Source: Beroe forskalii | Lineage: Eukaryota; Ctenophora; Nuda; Beroida; Beroidae | Direction of reading: 5' to 3' | Length of the DNA: 64,000 bases | Assembly (NCBI GenBank): GCA_011033025.1 | Contig: WFMF01000257.1 | Coordinates: forward strand, 62,001-126,000 | Shown: positions 1-11,700 of the stretch, piece after piece | Numbering within the stretch: position 1 is the stretch's first letter | Layout: the number at the start of each line of letters is the position of its first letter | Program-made: the position numbers and the translations under genes | The notes under the pieces: generated by a model | Told to the model about the DNA's origin: nothing | The model's input: the letters and a program-made list of their open reading frames with translations, nothing else | Databases searched by the model: none

Positions 1-55
1 AGGTGGAGGTGGTCTAGGCTTCTGGAAGGCCAATTGAGCCTGCAAAGGTGGGGAT
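1..55. repeat. 46-bp minisatellite, left-edge fragment
   Basis: The first bases match the unit of the array at 3,755-4,432 (GGTGGTCTAGGCT followed by a GGAAGGCCA core). The array therefore either continues off the left edge or was duplicated on both sides of the 60-3,660 block. Confidence 0.7.
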
Positions 56-59
56 TAGA

Positions 60-180
60 AGCCTAAAATTGAAATTAAAAAACCAAGCCCAAGATCGCAA
101 ATTTAGGGTAGCTTGGTTTTTTGGTTTTTTTGGTTTTTTCGGTTTTTTTGGTTTTTTTTGGGTTGATTTTTTGAACTTTT
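60..180. repeat. Hairpin plus GGTTTTTT simple repeat
   Basis: An imperfect inverted repeat (AAAACCAAGCCCAAGATCG, then TAGCTTGGTTTT) leads into (GGTTTTTT)n. A related copy of the hairpin lies at about 3,680-3,745. The same two modules, minisatellite and hairpin, thus flank the G-rich block on both sides. Confidence 0.65.
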
Positions 181-299
181 GGACATATCACACCAATGTG
201 TTATTTGTGTTATTTACATGTTCTTATTGATACTCAATGGTTTCCAATCATTACAGATGGCTTAAAATCACTATTTTAAGGACTTTATTAGCATTTGAG

Positions 300-3200
300 G
301 AGCATTTTATGAGCCCTCAGTGCTTTTTGATAAGCTAAACGGAAAATCATGAGATAGCCCGGGACCTTGGTCAGCAGTGATAATAGAGAACAGTAGAGGA
401 TCAATCGAATCAGGCCATACTGGTTCAAACAAGAGCGCTCTGACCACTCATTATCACGTAGGGGTTAGTCAAGACCCGAGGGTCCTTCAAAAGGTCGTCC
501 TTGTTCACCAGAGGCCGGATGACGAAGGGCCAAGGATTCACCAAGCTACAGCACGTGCATCTCAGGGCGAGAAGGCTTCATGAGGAGGTCAGGCTAGTGT
601 CACCAGAGGGCCAGATAAGTGTTGCAGGGGAGTCAGCTGGGAGTCACAAGGGGGCAAGAAAGGACCAACACGGCACCAGGCGAAGGTCGCCAGATGAAGG
701 TCGGCCAGTTGAGAGCAATTTATCATTCTTGCTTCAATTATGATTAATAACAAAGGTCAGCCACATTGATCACCAGAAGACAAGTTTGTTAGCACTACAA
801 GCACTACAGGAACATGTCAAGTCAGCACTTCTGTCGTGGGAGCCACTGCATCTGAAGGAACTCCTTGACAAAGACCTCATGGTGCCTTTCTCCCGATATG
901 TGCATTGGCCTGATGAAGATCCGGTTTCCGGAAGATCCTCCAAATCAACATCCATAAGTCAAAACCATCACAACAGTTTATTAGCAAGTGAAATAACATT
1001 TTTGTGACAATCCTGTCTTTGACTTCTATACACTTTTCTTTATTGGATAATGGATATGGCTCAGGAACTTTATTTCCACTTTTTAGTAGACACTTCGACA
1101 TTTGAATTTTTGGCCCTCACGAAGCTGATTCATCCTTTTCATCTTTAACTTTGTATTTCTTGGCTTAGAATTTAGGGGACCTCTTAGTTTTGCATGTAGT
1201 TCTTGAATTATTCATTTTGAAAGATTTCGGGGATTTTCCAGTAGAAGGTTTTATTCGACTTATTATTTCTGTAATCCACTAATAGAACTATTTCTATTTA
1301 TTTCTAGCATCTAGTCACTATTCACCAAGCAATGAGTAAAGGTCACATCATTTCAGTAAGGTTCTTTGATTTTTTGGAAAAGAAAACTCTTTAAAGGGGG
1401 GGTTACTTGTGTGGCCAATGACGGAAAAAAAACCCCAAAAGTTTTTAAAAATTTCAAATTTTGGGTTTTAATGGGTCAAAAAATGGATGTGAAAAGGATC
1501 AGGGGAGAAAATTTTTGGTAAATTTGGATGGGAGACGAAATGGGTCAGAAGGACGGGGGGGCCCCTTTTTGGGGTCAGGTGGGTTTCCGGGGAGACGGGA
1601 AGGTCAGGGAAGGACCAGGCGGGGGAACCAGTGGGTCAGGTGGGACCAGGACGCCAGTACCCCCATAAAATCAGGGGGGGAACCAGTAGGTCAGGTGGGA
1701 TCAGGGACCCAATGGGTTTGGGTAGGATGGGGAGCCAGTGGGTCAGGTGGGACCCGGGAGACGCCAGTAGGCGGTGATTGGAGGATCCCCAAAGGTTGGG
1801 GGTGGGACGGAAAACACGGGAAGGGCAGGGGGGGTGGGAACCCTTTTTAGATTAGGTGGGATAAAGATACCACAAGGAAAGGTAGGATCAAAAGATGCCA
1901 TTAGGTAAAGGGGGGGATCACGATCCCTGGGGTGGGACGGAGCCCCAAGCTGTGGGTCAGGTGGGACGGGAATTGGTGGTATTTTTGGAGATAAAAGGGT
2001 CAGTGGGGGGGAGATGGAAAAGGAAAGGCCGTTTGGACCCGGGAAGGGCTAGTAGGTCAGGAAATAGAAGACGTTAGTAGGTCGGGGTGGGATAAAGAAA
2101 ACCTACAGAAAAAACAGTTCCCCTATTTGGGTTTTTAAATTTTAAAATTTATTTATTTTGGGTAAGGAGAAGGGCTTCAAAAAAGTGGTTTAGGCAAAAA
2201 GGGAACTCCAGAAGTCGGGTAGGATCGGGAGACTAAGGGGTCAGGTGGGTTTGGGAACTTAACCCTTTTGACCTGGTTTGATTAAAACTTGGTGTCCCCT
2301 GAATTACCTGAAAAATTTGGACTGGACTGACTACCGGTTTCTTTGGGATGTTTCCTGATCTGGGCCCTCCCCCCAATTTAAGGCCCGGGTGGGATCAGGG
2401 GGACCTAAGGGGATTTTGGAAGACCCCCAGTCCAGTAGGTCAGGAAGGACCAGCCCAGATCCCGGTTATGGGTCAGGTAGGACGGAAACCAAACGTAAGT
2501 CGGGTAGGATCAGGGGGCACCAGTTTGGGTCAGGGGGGGTTTTGGGACGCCAGAAAATGGGTTTTTTGGGGAGAATAAGTTTGGGATGGGTGGGTTTGGA
2601 AGAAGTTATAGGTCAGGTAGTAAGGGAAAAGACAGATTAGGTGGGATAACAGCCAATTAGGAAAGGTAGGATTGGAAGGGGGTTAGGTCAGGTAGGATAG
2701 ATACCCCAGGTAGGATAGGGAGCCAAAGTGGGTAAAGGTGGGGATGGGGTCCAGTTCCCCTTTTTATTTATGGATTAGGGGGGGACCCCTTTTTGGGGGT
2801 CAGGTAGGACCCAGAGTTGCCAGTAAGTCAGGTAGGACGAAGGAAGAAGCCAGGCAGGATAGAAGACTTTAAAGGGTCGGGAGGAAAAAGGACGCTAATG
2901 GCTAAAAAGAAAACAGTTACCTTTTGTTTTTTTTAATTTATTGGGTCAATTTGTGGGTCAGGCAAAGAAGTACCAGCTGGGTCAACAGTTAAAAAATTTT
3001 TCACCTTTGACCTATGGTCAGGGAATGGTCGAAAAAAGGTCAGGGAAGATTCGAAGTAGGTTTAAAAAGATTCGTCATAGGGGCAGATTTAAAAAATCGC
3101 CTAAGGCCCAAAAAAAGGTTGTTGAGGCCAGGGGGAGAGATTTAGGTTTTAATAGGAGGCGCCAGGGGATCAGGAAGAGTTACCTGTTCCGACAAGGGTG

Positions 3201-3480
3201 GGTCGGGGGGCCAACAGTGAGGGGGAAAAGGAAAGAGCTAACTTGGGGCCTTTGGGTCCCCCTTTTTGGTTTTAGGGAAAAATCTCCCACCTGGGAAAAC
3301 CATAAAAGGGCACCACCCGGGAAGCCAATAGGTCAGGGGAAAAAATCATTTTCCCCCGTAGAGAGAACGAGGCCTGTTGGTCAGGTCAGAGTCACCAGTG
3401 AATAAGCAAGAGCCAAGCTGGGTCTGGCATGGGTCACCAGTCACTGAGGCAAGAGTCACCAGTAGTCACCAGTTAGTCAG
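300..3480. repeat. Degenerate GTCACCAGT / GGTCAGGTGGGA repeat block
   Basis: The block is dominated by variants of GTCACCAG, AGTAGGTCAGG and GGTCAGGTGGGAC. The units are readable at about 400-700 and 3,380-3,480. Between about 1,390 and 2,900 the same motifs are smeared by long G, A and T runs. This looks either like strong degeneration or like poorly corrected long-read consensus of a tandem array. Open frames inside it (for example 1,461-1,850 and 2,941-3,405, both plus strand) are rich in Gly, Arg and Lys and track the repeat, so I do not call genes. The stretch 700-1,390 holds no recognisable feature. Confidence 0.6.
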
Positions 3481-3754
3481 GCAATATTGTGCATTTTACT
3501 GTTAGTGATACCTAAGCCCTTCAAGCTCTGAAAGAGTGAAAATAACCGTTTCTATTCATCAAATAAACTTTAAGAGCCACTGACTGTGAATATTATTTTC
3601 AAAAAACAACAGATTTTTGCTAAAATTCATTGGAAAGCCCCAGAAATTACCAAAATGTAACCCAAAAACCTAAAAAACTAAAAAACCAAAAAAAAACCTA
3701 GCCCAAGAATCGAAAAATGGGGTAGGGCTTGGTTTTTTTTGGGCTACAATCCCC

Positions 3755-4432
3755 CCAAGGTGGAAGTGGTCTAGGCTCTAGAAGGCCACTGAGCTCTGCA
3801 GCAAGGTGGAAGTGGTCTAGGCTCTGGAAGGCCACTGAGCTCTGCAGCAAGGTGGAAGTGGTCTAGGCTCTGGAAGGCCACTGAGCTCTGCAGCAAGGTG
3901 GAAGTGGTCTAGGCTCTGGAAGGCCACTGAGCTCTGCAGCAAGGTGGAGGTGGTCTAGGCTCTGGAAGGCCACTGAGCTCTGCAGCAAGGTGGAAGTGGT
4001 CTAGGCTCTAGAAGGCCACTGAGCTCTGCAGCAAGGTGGAGGTGGTTCAGGCTCTGGAAGGCCACTGAGCTCTGCAGCAAGGTGGAAGTGGTCTAGGCTC
4101 TGGAAGGCCACTGAGCTCTGCAAGGTGGAGGTGGTCTAGGCTCTGGAAGGCCACTGAGCTCTGCAGCAAGGTGGAGTGGTCTAGGCTCTGGAAGGCCACT
4201 GAGCTCTGCAGCAAGGTGGAGGTCTAGGCTCTGGAAGGCCACTGAGCTCTGCAAGGTGGAAGTGGTCTAGGCTCTAGAAGGCCACTGAGCTCTGCAAGGT
4301 GAGGAGGGTCTAGGCTCTAGAAGGCCACTTGTTTCAGCAAGGTGGGAGGTGTCTAGGCTCCTGGAAGGCCACTGAGCTCTGCAGCAAGGTGGAGGTGGTC
4401 TAGGCTCTGGAAGGCCACTGAGCTCTGCAGTA
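3755..4432. repeat. 46-bp minisatellite, about 15 copies
   Basis: Tandem units of about 46 bp begin GCAAGGTGGAAGTGGTCTAG, continue through a GGAAGGCCACTGAGC core and end CTCTGCA. Most copies differ by one or two bases, and a few units are shortened by skipped bases near the AGCAAGG junction. No open reading frame of interest is associated. Confidence 0.9.
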
Positions 4433-4439
4433 AAGAAGG

Positions 4440-5590
4440 TGAGGCCCGGGATCAGCCAGCAGAGTTGAATCTTTTAGTTCACCCGCCTTCAGCCTTCCTA
4501 CAATTTATATAGAGACATGGTTGATCGAATCACAGCACCTCAGTACTGTATTACGTAGATAAATTGATATGCAGACAATAGGACAGACAATAGCTCTCTG
4601 GTTAGGCTTCAACACTCAGTCCTAACTCCTAGTAACATCCCGGGGCACTTCTGTCTATGCCCTTTGCATATATTGGCAGTCAGATAACACAACTTAGGAA
4701 AGTACAGATTTGTTTCAGAAGTTTTGACTGATTAACAACAGTATCTTCTTTGCACTTCTAGACCTGGTCTCGAAAGTTAAACGACTTCGATTCTTATTCC
4801 CAGTTTCCACTTAATAGATCATGTATCTCCAGGTCAAAGCACTCCTAGTGTGCGAATCCTCTCAGGTACTACACCCTGCAGTTTGGTCTCTGTCTTCTCT
4901 TTCGGACTCGCTCCATAAGGGATTTACAAGCTGCAGGATGGTGACGATCATCTAGGCTCCGGGAAGATCGTCGCAGCATATCATATTGGTAGTATTAATA
5001 TTGTATATCTCAGGGAGCTCAGGCTCAGCTTAGCAGAGGTTCCCTGACGGCACGGTTTGTAGGGCTTCGGCCGAATTTACCGTTCCACCCCAAAGTAAGT
5101 AAGTAATGCAGACAATTTCTTAGAATTTTTATCGGATTTTCATTGGATTGCAGTCACATACACCAAATCTTAAATCATCAATTATAGAATTAGAGCCTCA
5201 ATTAATGAAGGCAAATCAAATTGAATGCATGAGTATTGAGTAAGCATACAGAAATAAAACAAAATTCGTTTAAGCTAATCGAATATAGAATATAAAATTA
5301 ATATGGTGTCTAACCTTCTCATTATTAAGAGGTTTCTTCGTTTCTACTTTTAATGACTACTTAATCATCCCACGATAAATCTTGATCCCAGTCATTCTAG
5401 ATACATACATATAGACCTAAATACCTACATAAACATGCAAATATTTTCAAGGCAAAAATTGAGGAACAATCACTAAATAAGCAGTTCAAACTCAGGATGC
5501 ACGGAAAGAATATTCCTCTTGCTCTTGGTGCTCGCTACTTGATGTTTCTATTTCCATTTATATTTCCAATTCCATTCCCCTACCTGCTTC
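4440..5590. other. Unassigned intergenic sequence
   Basis: This is AT-rich sequence with a more complex, GC-balanced stretch at about 4,860-5,100. I found no protein similarity, RNA gene or terminal repeat that I can defend. It lies 3' of the secreted repeat protein gene on the minus strand and may include its 3' UTR. Confidence 0.5.
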
Positions 5591-5593
5591 AGC

Positions 5594-6714
5594 TTACTGA
5601 TCCTTGAAGGCAGTAATTTTTTCCTCCACTCTGTGCATGCAAGTTTTCACCACATATCTTCTGATGATGGCTCTTAGGATGGGATAGTCTCTTTCTTCTG
5701 CATTGTCTTTCATCTTGTCTTTCACTTCATCAGGAGTGTCATTGAGAAGATCAGCCAACTTTTCAGAGAGTGTTTCATCATCATTGCTAGTGGCAAAGTT
5801 CTTTATCATCTCCTTCAGTTCATCAAGCCTTTCTTCTGTGATGGAATCTTTTGCCTCATCCTTGACTTCCTCAGGAATTTCTGCCCATATTTCCTTTATT
5901 TTTTCCTTCAGTTCTTCATCAGTTTTATCGGCAATGAAGTCCAGGAATTTGGCCTTCAATATCTCAAGAAGCTCTCCTGTTTCCTGAAGATCAGTAATTG
6001 TGTCCCTCATTTCTACCATGCAAGATCCAACCATAAGAGTCTTGATGATGGCTCTTATACAGGATAATCCTTTTCCGCAGTTAGTAATTTTTTCCTCCAC
6101 TCTGTCCATGCAAGTTTTTACCACGTATCTTCTGATGATGGCTCTTAGGATTGGATAGTCTCTTTCTTCTGCATTGTCTTTGACCTTGTCTTTCACTTCA
6201 TCAGGAGTGTCATTGAGAAGATCAGCCAACTTGTCAGAGAGTGTTTCATCATCATTGCTATTGGCAAAGTTCTTTATCATTTCTTCAGTTCATCGTACTT
6301 TCTTCTGTGATGGAATCTTTTGCCTCATCCTTGACTTCTGGTGAATATCTGCCCATATTTCCTTTTATTTTTCCTTCAATTCTTCATCAGTTTTATCGGC
6401 AATGAAGTCCAGGAATTTGGCCTTCAAGATTCCAAGAAGTTTCTCCTTTTCCTGAAGATCAGTAATTTTTCCCTCATTCCTGCCATGCACACGATCGTAC
6501 CATCACAGAGTTAATGATGGCTCGCCATAGGGAACCTTCCTTCTTCCGCAAAGTTAGTGATCCTGTTCTTCACCTTATCAGGAATCTTGGAGATGATATC
6601 TTCCACTTTTTCCAAGTCCATGTGAGCATGTCCACTCTCCTCATCATGCACATGATGTGCTAGGGCTGCAGTGAAGGCGAGGATTACAACGATAAATGTG
6701 CTAAAAGTCTTCAT
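5594..6714 (-). CDS. Secreted charged tandem-repeat protein (frameshifted as read)
   Basis: The ATG at 6,714 opens a classic signal peptide (MKTFSTFIVVILAFTAALA) followed by a His/Glu-rich stretch (HHVHDEESGHAH). The mature part is acidic/basic, probably helical and repeated. In the intact 228-residue frame at 5,594-6,280 the period is 157 residues (471 bp), with a Cys-containing motif RAII-x-x-x-x-V-x-x-(S/T)CM that itself recurs 30 residues apart. The upstream repeat (6,281-6,530) encodes the same motifs but needs several one-base shifts, some at homopolymers. It is either a decayed 5' half or sequencing error. The stop at 5,594-5,596 follows KDQ. I do not recognise the family. The signal peptide and lack of membrane segments suggest secretion. 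A TATA box lies 47 bp upstream of the ATG. Confidence 0.6.
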
Positions 6715-6760
6715 GTCGAAAAGATGTTAGTCAACTGACTCCGTTGGAGAGATAGCAGTG

Positions 6761-6767
6761 ATTTATA
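6761..6767 (-). promoter_or_regulatory. TATA box of the secreted repeat-protein gene
   Basis: TATAAAT on the minus strand lies 47 bp before the ATG at 6,714. That would place transcription start about 25-30 bp further on and give a very short 5' UTR. This is the geometry of a highly expressed, tissue-specific secretory gene. The region 6,780-7,300 further upstream is AT-rich with no other element I can name. Confidence 0.55.
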
Positions 6768-7446
6768 CTCTGCTGGGGAGTGTAAATAATTAGATGATGG
6801 CTTTGTTTCTCATGGGACACAAACAGTTTAATTAAGGAAAAAACAGAGGTTATTTGGGACATGAATTACAGAAATAATTACTAAAACAAAACATTTCCAG
6901 CCTCACACTGTATTCATACCCTTCTACTGAGAAACTTGACAACCTATAATTAATAATTATGCTACACCAATTATAAGTTAATTAAGTTTTAACGATAGAA
7001 CCCCACTTTGTCTCCTGCTTTTATTTAATAAAGGCGATTGGTTCAATTTAGCTAAATAATAGCCATCCCTCCAACAACAAAAAGGAAATTTTTCTATAAT
7101 CCACCATATTATGGTAATAATATACTAATATAGTATGTCCACTGTCCAGCAAAGGAGTGCCATCATTATAATGGGGTCAGGGGAGGGGCGTCGGGGATCA
7201 GTAGTCGGTTTTCAAGCTTCGGATTGAAGAATAAGAATTTTGTATCATTTTAGGCAATGAAATTTTTGACAACGAAATTTTTCCAATTCCTGAAAATTAG
7301 GGTAACCAGAATTGAACATGATTGCCCAAATTTGGACCCCCCATAAAAGGTGTAAGATGTATGAAAACATGGTTGCGTTATATCACCATGGTTATTGGTT
7401 ACGTCATCACCTTGGTTATGTTATATCATCATGCTATCATGGTAAC

Positions 7447-7668
7447 GTTAGGTCCGAACCTGAGCTCCCCGTCCTCCATGACGTCATCCACTGATATGAG
7501 CTCTCTAATGTCGCACTGGACGGGGTAAGCGAAGTGCTCGGCTGCAGGATCTAGGTTGATGCAATGCACCTTCCTCCTCAGCATGGCGTAGTGCTGCTCT
7601 ATGGTGTGCGTGTAGGTGGACTTCCCTGCACCAGCAGGGCCCATTACTAGCTGGGCGTAACGCGGCAT
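7447..7668 (-). CDS. GPN3: GPN-loop GTPase 3, first exon only
   Basis: The reading frame starts [19 protein letters not shown]. This is the conserved GPN3 N-terminus with its P-loop (GPAGAGKST), followed by the NLDPAAEH and DIRELI..DDVMED motifs and ending LRFGPN. GPN3 belongs to the GPN GTPases that help assemble RNA polymerase II and move it to the nucleus. The ATG at 7,668 is the proper start. About 74 of roughly 280 residues are present. The following bases (GTTACC) are a poor donor, and what follows is a short degenerate GTTACCATGATA-type repeat. None of the expected downstream motifs (CMEYF, the G3 DCPGQ segment) appears before the next gene at 6.7 kb. The rest may lie elsewhere, or this is a truncated or retained exon copy. 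Confidence 0.8.
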
Positions 7669-7746
7669 CACGTGATCTAAAGGTCACGTGATTACAGGGG
7701 GTCACGTGATTACAGGAGGTCACGTGATTACAGGGGGTCACGTGAT
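7669..7746. promoter_or_regulatory. Five CACGTG boxes in an 18-bp tandem repeat
   Basis: CACGTG occurs at 7,669, 7,685, 7,703, 7,721 and 7,739, mostly in an 18-bp unit GGTCACGTGATTACAGGG. Spacing is 16, 18, 18 and 18 bp. GTCACGTGAT is a good fit to the palindromic E-box bound by bHLH-Zip factors of the USF/MITF-TFE/Myc type. The array abuts the GPN3 start codon, so it would sit in its proximal promoter or 5' leader. It could also be only a minisatellite that happens to contain the motif. Confidence 0.6.
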
Positions 7747-8101
7747 TAGCAAGTAGTGATCCTTGACAGGAACCAGGTGAGGAGGGAGAGTTACATGGCG
7801 GGAATCCTCAGTTAGTTAATTTAATGAATAAAATGATTCTATGTATTTAATAACTTAATAATCATCATGATCAAGAGAATTTGAATTAATGCTTGATTGT
7901 GGTTTCATCAACCACTGCTCAGGAATGCTGCATACTGATTGAAAGAGCTATAGAATACAGTCACCTAATTAATCATTGAACACCTATTTTAAAAGTAATC
8001 TTCAATGCTCCGAGAGAAAATGGAAATCTTTATTGCCTTGAATTTTGGTTAAGAATTTCCTAGTTTTTCTGTTCTAGCAGCTAATCAAGTGCATTACAAG
8101 C
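7747..8101. other. AT-rich spacer before the P-like element
   Basis: Nothing recognised. The last bases (ATTACAAGC) flank the G-run that starts the transposon. No matching target-site duplication is visible after the other end at 16,720. Confidence 0.5.
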
Positions 8102-8150
8102 GGGGGGGGCTCAAGCAGTAAATGGTTGGAACACATGCTCATTAAGTGGG
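8102..8150. repeat. Left terminal inverted repeat of the P-like element
   Basis: Eight G residues are followed by CTCAAGCAGTAAATGGTTGG and AACACATGCTCATTAAGTGG. It pairs with 16,668-16,720 and is nearly the same as the inverted end at 27,642-27,690. Confidence 0.8.
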
Positions 8151-8299
8151 ATTTTTGAGATTTTCTAAGGGACCCACCCACCCTTCCCACTTAGTGTCCT
8201 GCATTAAGTGATTTGACCACCAAAATGATGGGACCCACCCCTATTTTCTGACCTCAAATCTATGTTTAAGCATTTTTGATTTTTGGATAACCATCAAAT

Positions 8300-8745
8300 A
8301 AAATTGCAGGTTCTGATCGTCAAGCTGAAACAGAATTTCGTAAATTGCATGCAATAATGGGCAGATATAGCAAAAGAGCATCATTTACAATACAAAATTA
8401 TCATATTCAAAATTGAGTATTGAGAAACATTAATTAATGTTGGAAAATGCTATGCAGTTCAAATTGAGATTAAAAACTCTGAAATGATTAAAACACTGTT
8501 CAATTATTACTGTTATATTTTTACCATAAAATTAAATTGCAGGTTAAGCTGATAACAGAATTTAGTAAATTTAATTCAATAATGGGCAGATATAAAAAAG
8601 AGCATCATTTACAATACAAAAAATTATCATATTCAATATATTGGGTATTGAGTAACATTAATTAATGCTGGAAAATGCTGTGCAGTCCAAATTGAGATTA
8701 AAAACTCATAAAAAAACTTAAAAATTGTTGAAAAAACACTGTTCA
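8300..8745. repeat. Subterminal direct repeat, two units of about 210 bp
   Basis: Units at about 8,300-8,500 and 8,533-8,745 share blocks such as AATAATGGGCAGATATA, AGAGCATCATTTACAATAC and ACATTAATTAATG, and both end AACACTGTTCAA. Subterminal repeats of this kind are common transposase-binding regions, but no function can be shown here. The same arrangement is present in the inverted copy at 27,050-27,500. Confidence 0.75.
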
Positions 8746-8783
8746 AGAGTCAGGGATGAAATGAAAACTAAAAGTGGTTTAAT

Positions 8784-11700
8784 CTACGAGCGGACAAGGC
8801 GTGTTTTCTCCTGCTCACTGATGATAAGATCTTGTGGCACGTCCCTGTCTGCATGCAGAGCAGTGTAGTGAGCAGGCAGATTGTATTTCCAAACTGCTAC
8901 ACTGCAACTCTCTGCTGGGCACATCAGAAGGTGATTTGTGCAATTGTTCCTCTTTGATAAGTCCCGAGGAGTCCTCTGATGGAATAGGTAGTAAGGGCAA
9001 TTAGAGGTAGTCTTATAGTATGTTGTGTTAGTCTTACTGACGTATCTTGTTTTTGTCAGACTATTAGTGCATGAAGATTTCCCGCAGAATCCACACACAT
9101 TCGCACCCTCTAAATCCTTGCAGAGAATATGACAAGCCACGTGATCTCGCATTTTCTGCAGGGGCACTTTCTCTGGACAGTGTTGACACTTTTTCATCAT
9201 CACATTAACATCTTCGCCTTGTGGCTCTCGCTCCATCTGAACTCCTACATCCAGAATGAACTGTCGGTCGAATGCATATGATGACAATCCAGTTGGGGGG
9301 TTCAGATCTACCTCTGGCTTGATTGCCATGACGTACTGTCCACTCAAGCTTTCGGTACTTTCTGAGACTGACCCATCCCAATACATTTTGGTGCTATCAT
9401 TAGGGTGTACCACTAGATTAATCTTTGAGATCTCAACAACTATTGTGCTATCCTGCCCCAGTGAAGAAGATACAACCTGTGACTCAACTTTGTTGGCAAC
9501 CTTTATCAATTTAAGGTTTCCTATGTACGGGTCACCTGAGCTTGGTTTCACCAATACGGGATCGCCTGTATATACCATGTTGTCAATTGCTTCTCTGGGT
9601 GCTTGTAATCCCGTATCACGTGTCATCCCTTCTACACGACGCAGCCGATCTTTGGACATTGGCTGCCCCTTGTGTATTTGCGACACAAATGTTGCCTTGT
9701 ACACCTGCTTTCCATCGACTTCAATAGTCTTACTATATATATAATCTGCAAGAGAAGTCGTGTCGTCAGGTTCTACTATCTCCACCTCGGCCTCCTCAGA
9801 TAGTATATCTTCCACATTCACTCCACTGTCTCGCACACCAATCAGTGTCCCATGTGGCTTTCTAAGAGTAAACTTGGCGTCTTTTAAAGACTGGACATTA
9901 ACGCTGAACCCTTGTACAATAAGCTCTGCAACTGCCTCTAGCTGCCCGGCACTATAGTTTGCAACTACATCTACATCCCTCAGTTTAAGTTTATCTTCAT
10001 CCCAGGCACTGGTATTAGAGTGATCTAAGCACAACCTCTTCTGTGTTCTGCCAGGAGTGACACCCCAATCCTGATGTTTCTCAGTCAGCATGTAATCCAT
10101 CCCAGCTATAGAGGCAGAGCCATGTAAGAATTCCAGGTAATCCACACTGGTGTTTTTATTCAGGGACCTGAGATTGCCAAAGTATCTCTCTAAATTATCA
10201 GTTCCACTCTTGATAAGATAGAGAGGTTCATCTGGACTGAGGATCTTCATTTTAGAGGCACAAAAAATGGCATTTTGAAAGGTTGCTTGGATGTCATGAT
10301 ACAGGACATTTGGGATGATGTGATACTCCTTTCTTTTCAAGATCATGAGGATGAAGGACGCTTTAGAAAAGATTCTGATCTGATCTGCAATTCCTAGTTG
10401 TGGATATGAGTAGAAAGTTATGAGACCATCCAGTACGTAACTGAATGCCACTAATGTTTCTTTCATTGATGTTAATCTGTATGGCAGCTGTTTACCACTT
10501 CTTACAGCATCACTGAAAAGAATACTAAATGCAGTTGCTGCAGGTACATTCTGCTTATCAGGTGGATAGACGAGGTTTTCGATTTTATGCTTCAGGTGGT
10601 CCTCATTCAGCTGCAGGGTGCTTAGGATATCTTGTTTGCGAAGGCATACACCCCCTACCTCAAAAGAACCCCCAATCATGTTGGTCCACATTCTCTTCAC
10701 CAGATGCTTTGGATCATAGCTGACCGTTTCGTCATACCTACCACATTTTCTATCCAAAAGATGCATTTCTCCAATCATCATCCCTAGTGGGGACGAAGGA
10801 TCAACTTCATTGTCTGTCAACTCGTTAAATGCTATCCTCCTGGTGCCATCGCCATCGGTGGCAAACTCCATCATTTTCTTTCCGGTTTTCTCATAGAAAT
10901 GTTGGCTAAGTCCGCCAAATATCTTCACTGTCCCTTCCACATCATCTTTTACACATGAGGGCCATGCTAGTATGACCTGTAATGCTGAGGGATCACACAT
11001 ATTGTTCATTGCCACCACTAGTAAGTCTTTTGGGACATGGATCTCCAAATCTGCAACTGCTTTTTCTATTGCTTTAGCTTCTTCAAATGTATTAAACTTT
11101 GTGTACTCTTCCTTTGAATGCTGGTAACAAGTACCTTGAACTTTGTCTGACCTGTAGTCATAGCGCAGTCTAGGTGTTAGTACTGTTTCGTCTGCTTTAA
11201 GGGACACTGCATGAGACACTTTGTTGAGATTGATATTAGTATCGAAACATTCCACAGGACTCATAGTCACATCACATGTCAGAGCCTTCATCTTCTTAGC
11301 TGTCCTGTAAGCTGTAGAGGCACTCGGTAGTTTTTTGGCCTTATAGCACATGGAGAGGAGGGAGGGTCCTCCTATCTTGAGGATCAAATAGGCTAAGTCT
11401 TTGTCCTCCTCACTAGGACGTGCCAGGTATAATCCTTCAACAGCCTTCATCACCTTGCCAGTTATGTAGTGAATGCTCCGTCCATTCTTAAGTGCAACTG
11501 TAACCAACTGTTTTAGACGAGGCACATCATTCTCTGAGATCAAGATCATAAACCGCTCGTAACAGCTCAATGTTGCTCCAACCCTGGCAAGCTTTTTGTT
11601 GCCATTGAAATTCTGAAGCCTGGCAGACATCAAATCTTTCTTATTCTTGTCTGTTTTCTGCACAAGTTGTGAATATGTTAGGAAAATGTTATTGAGTTTT

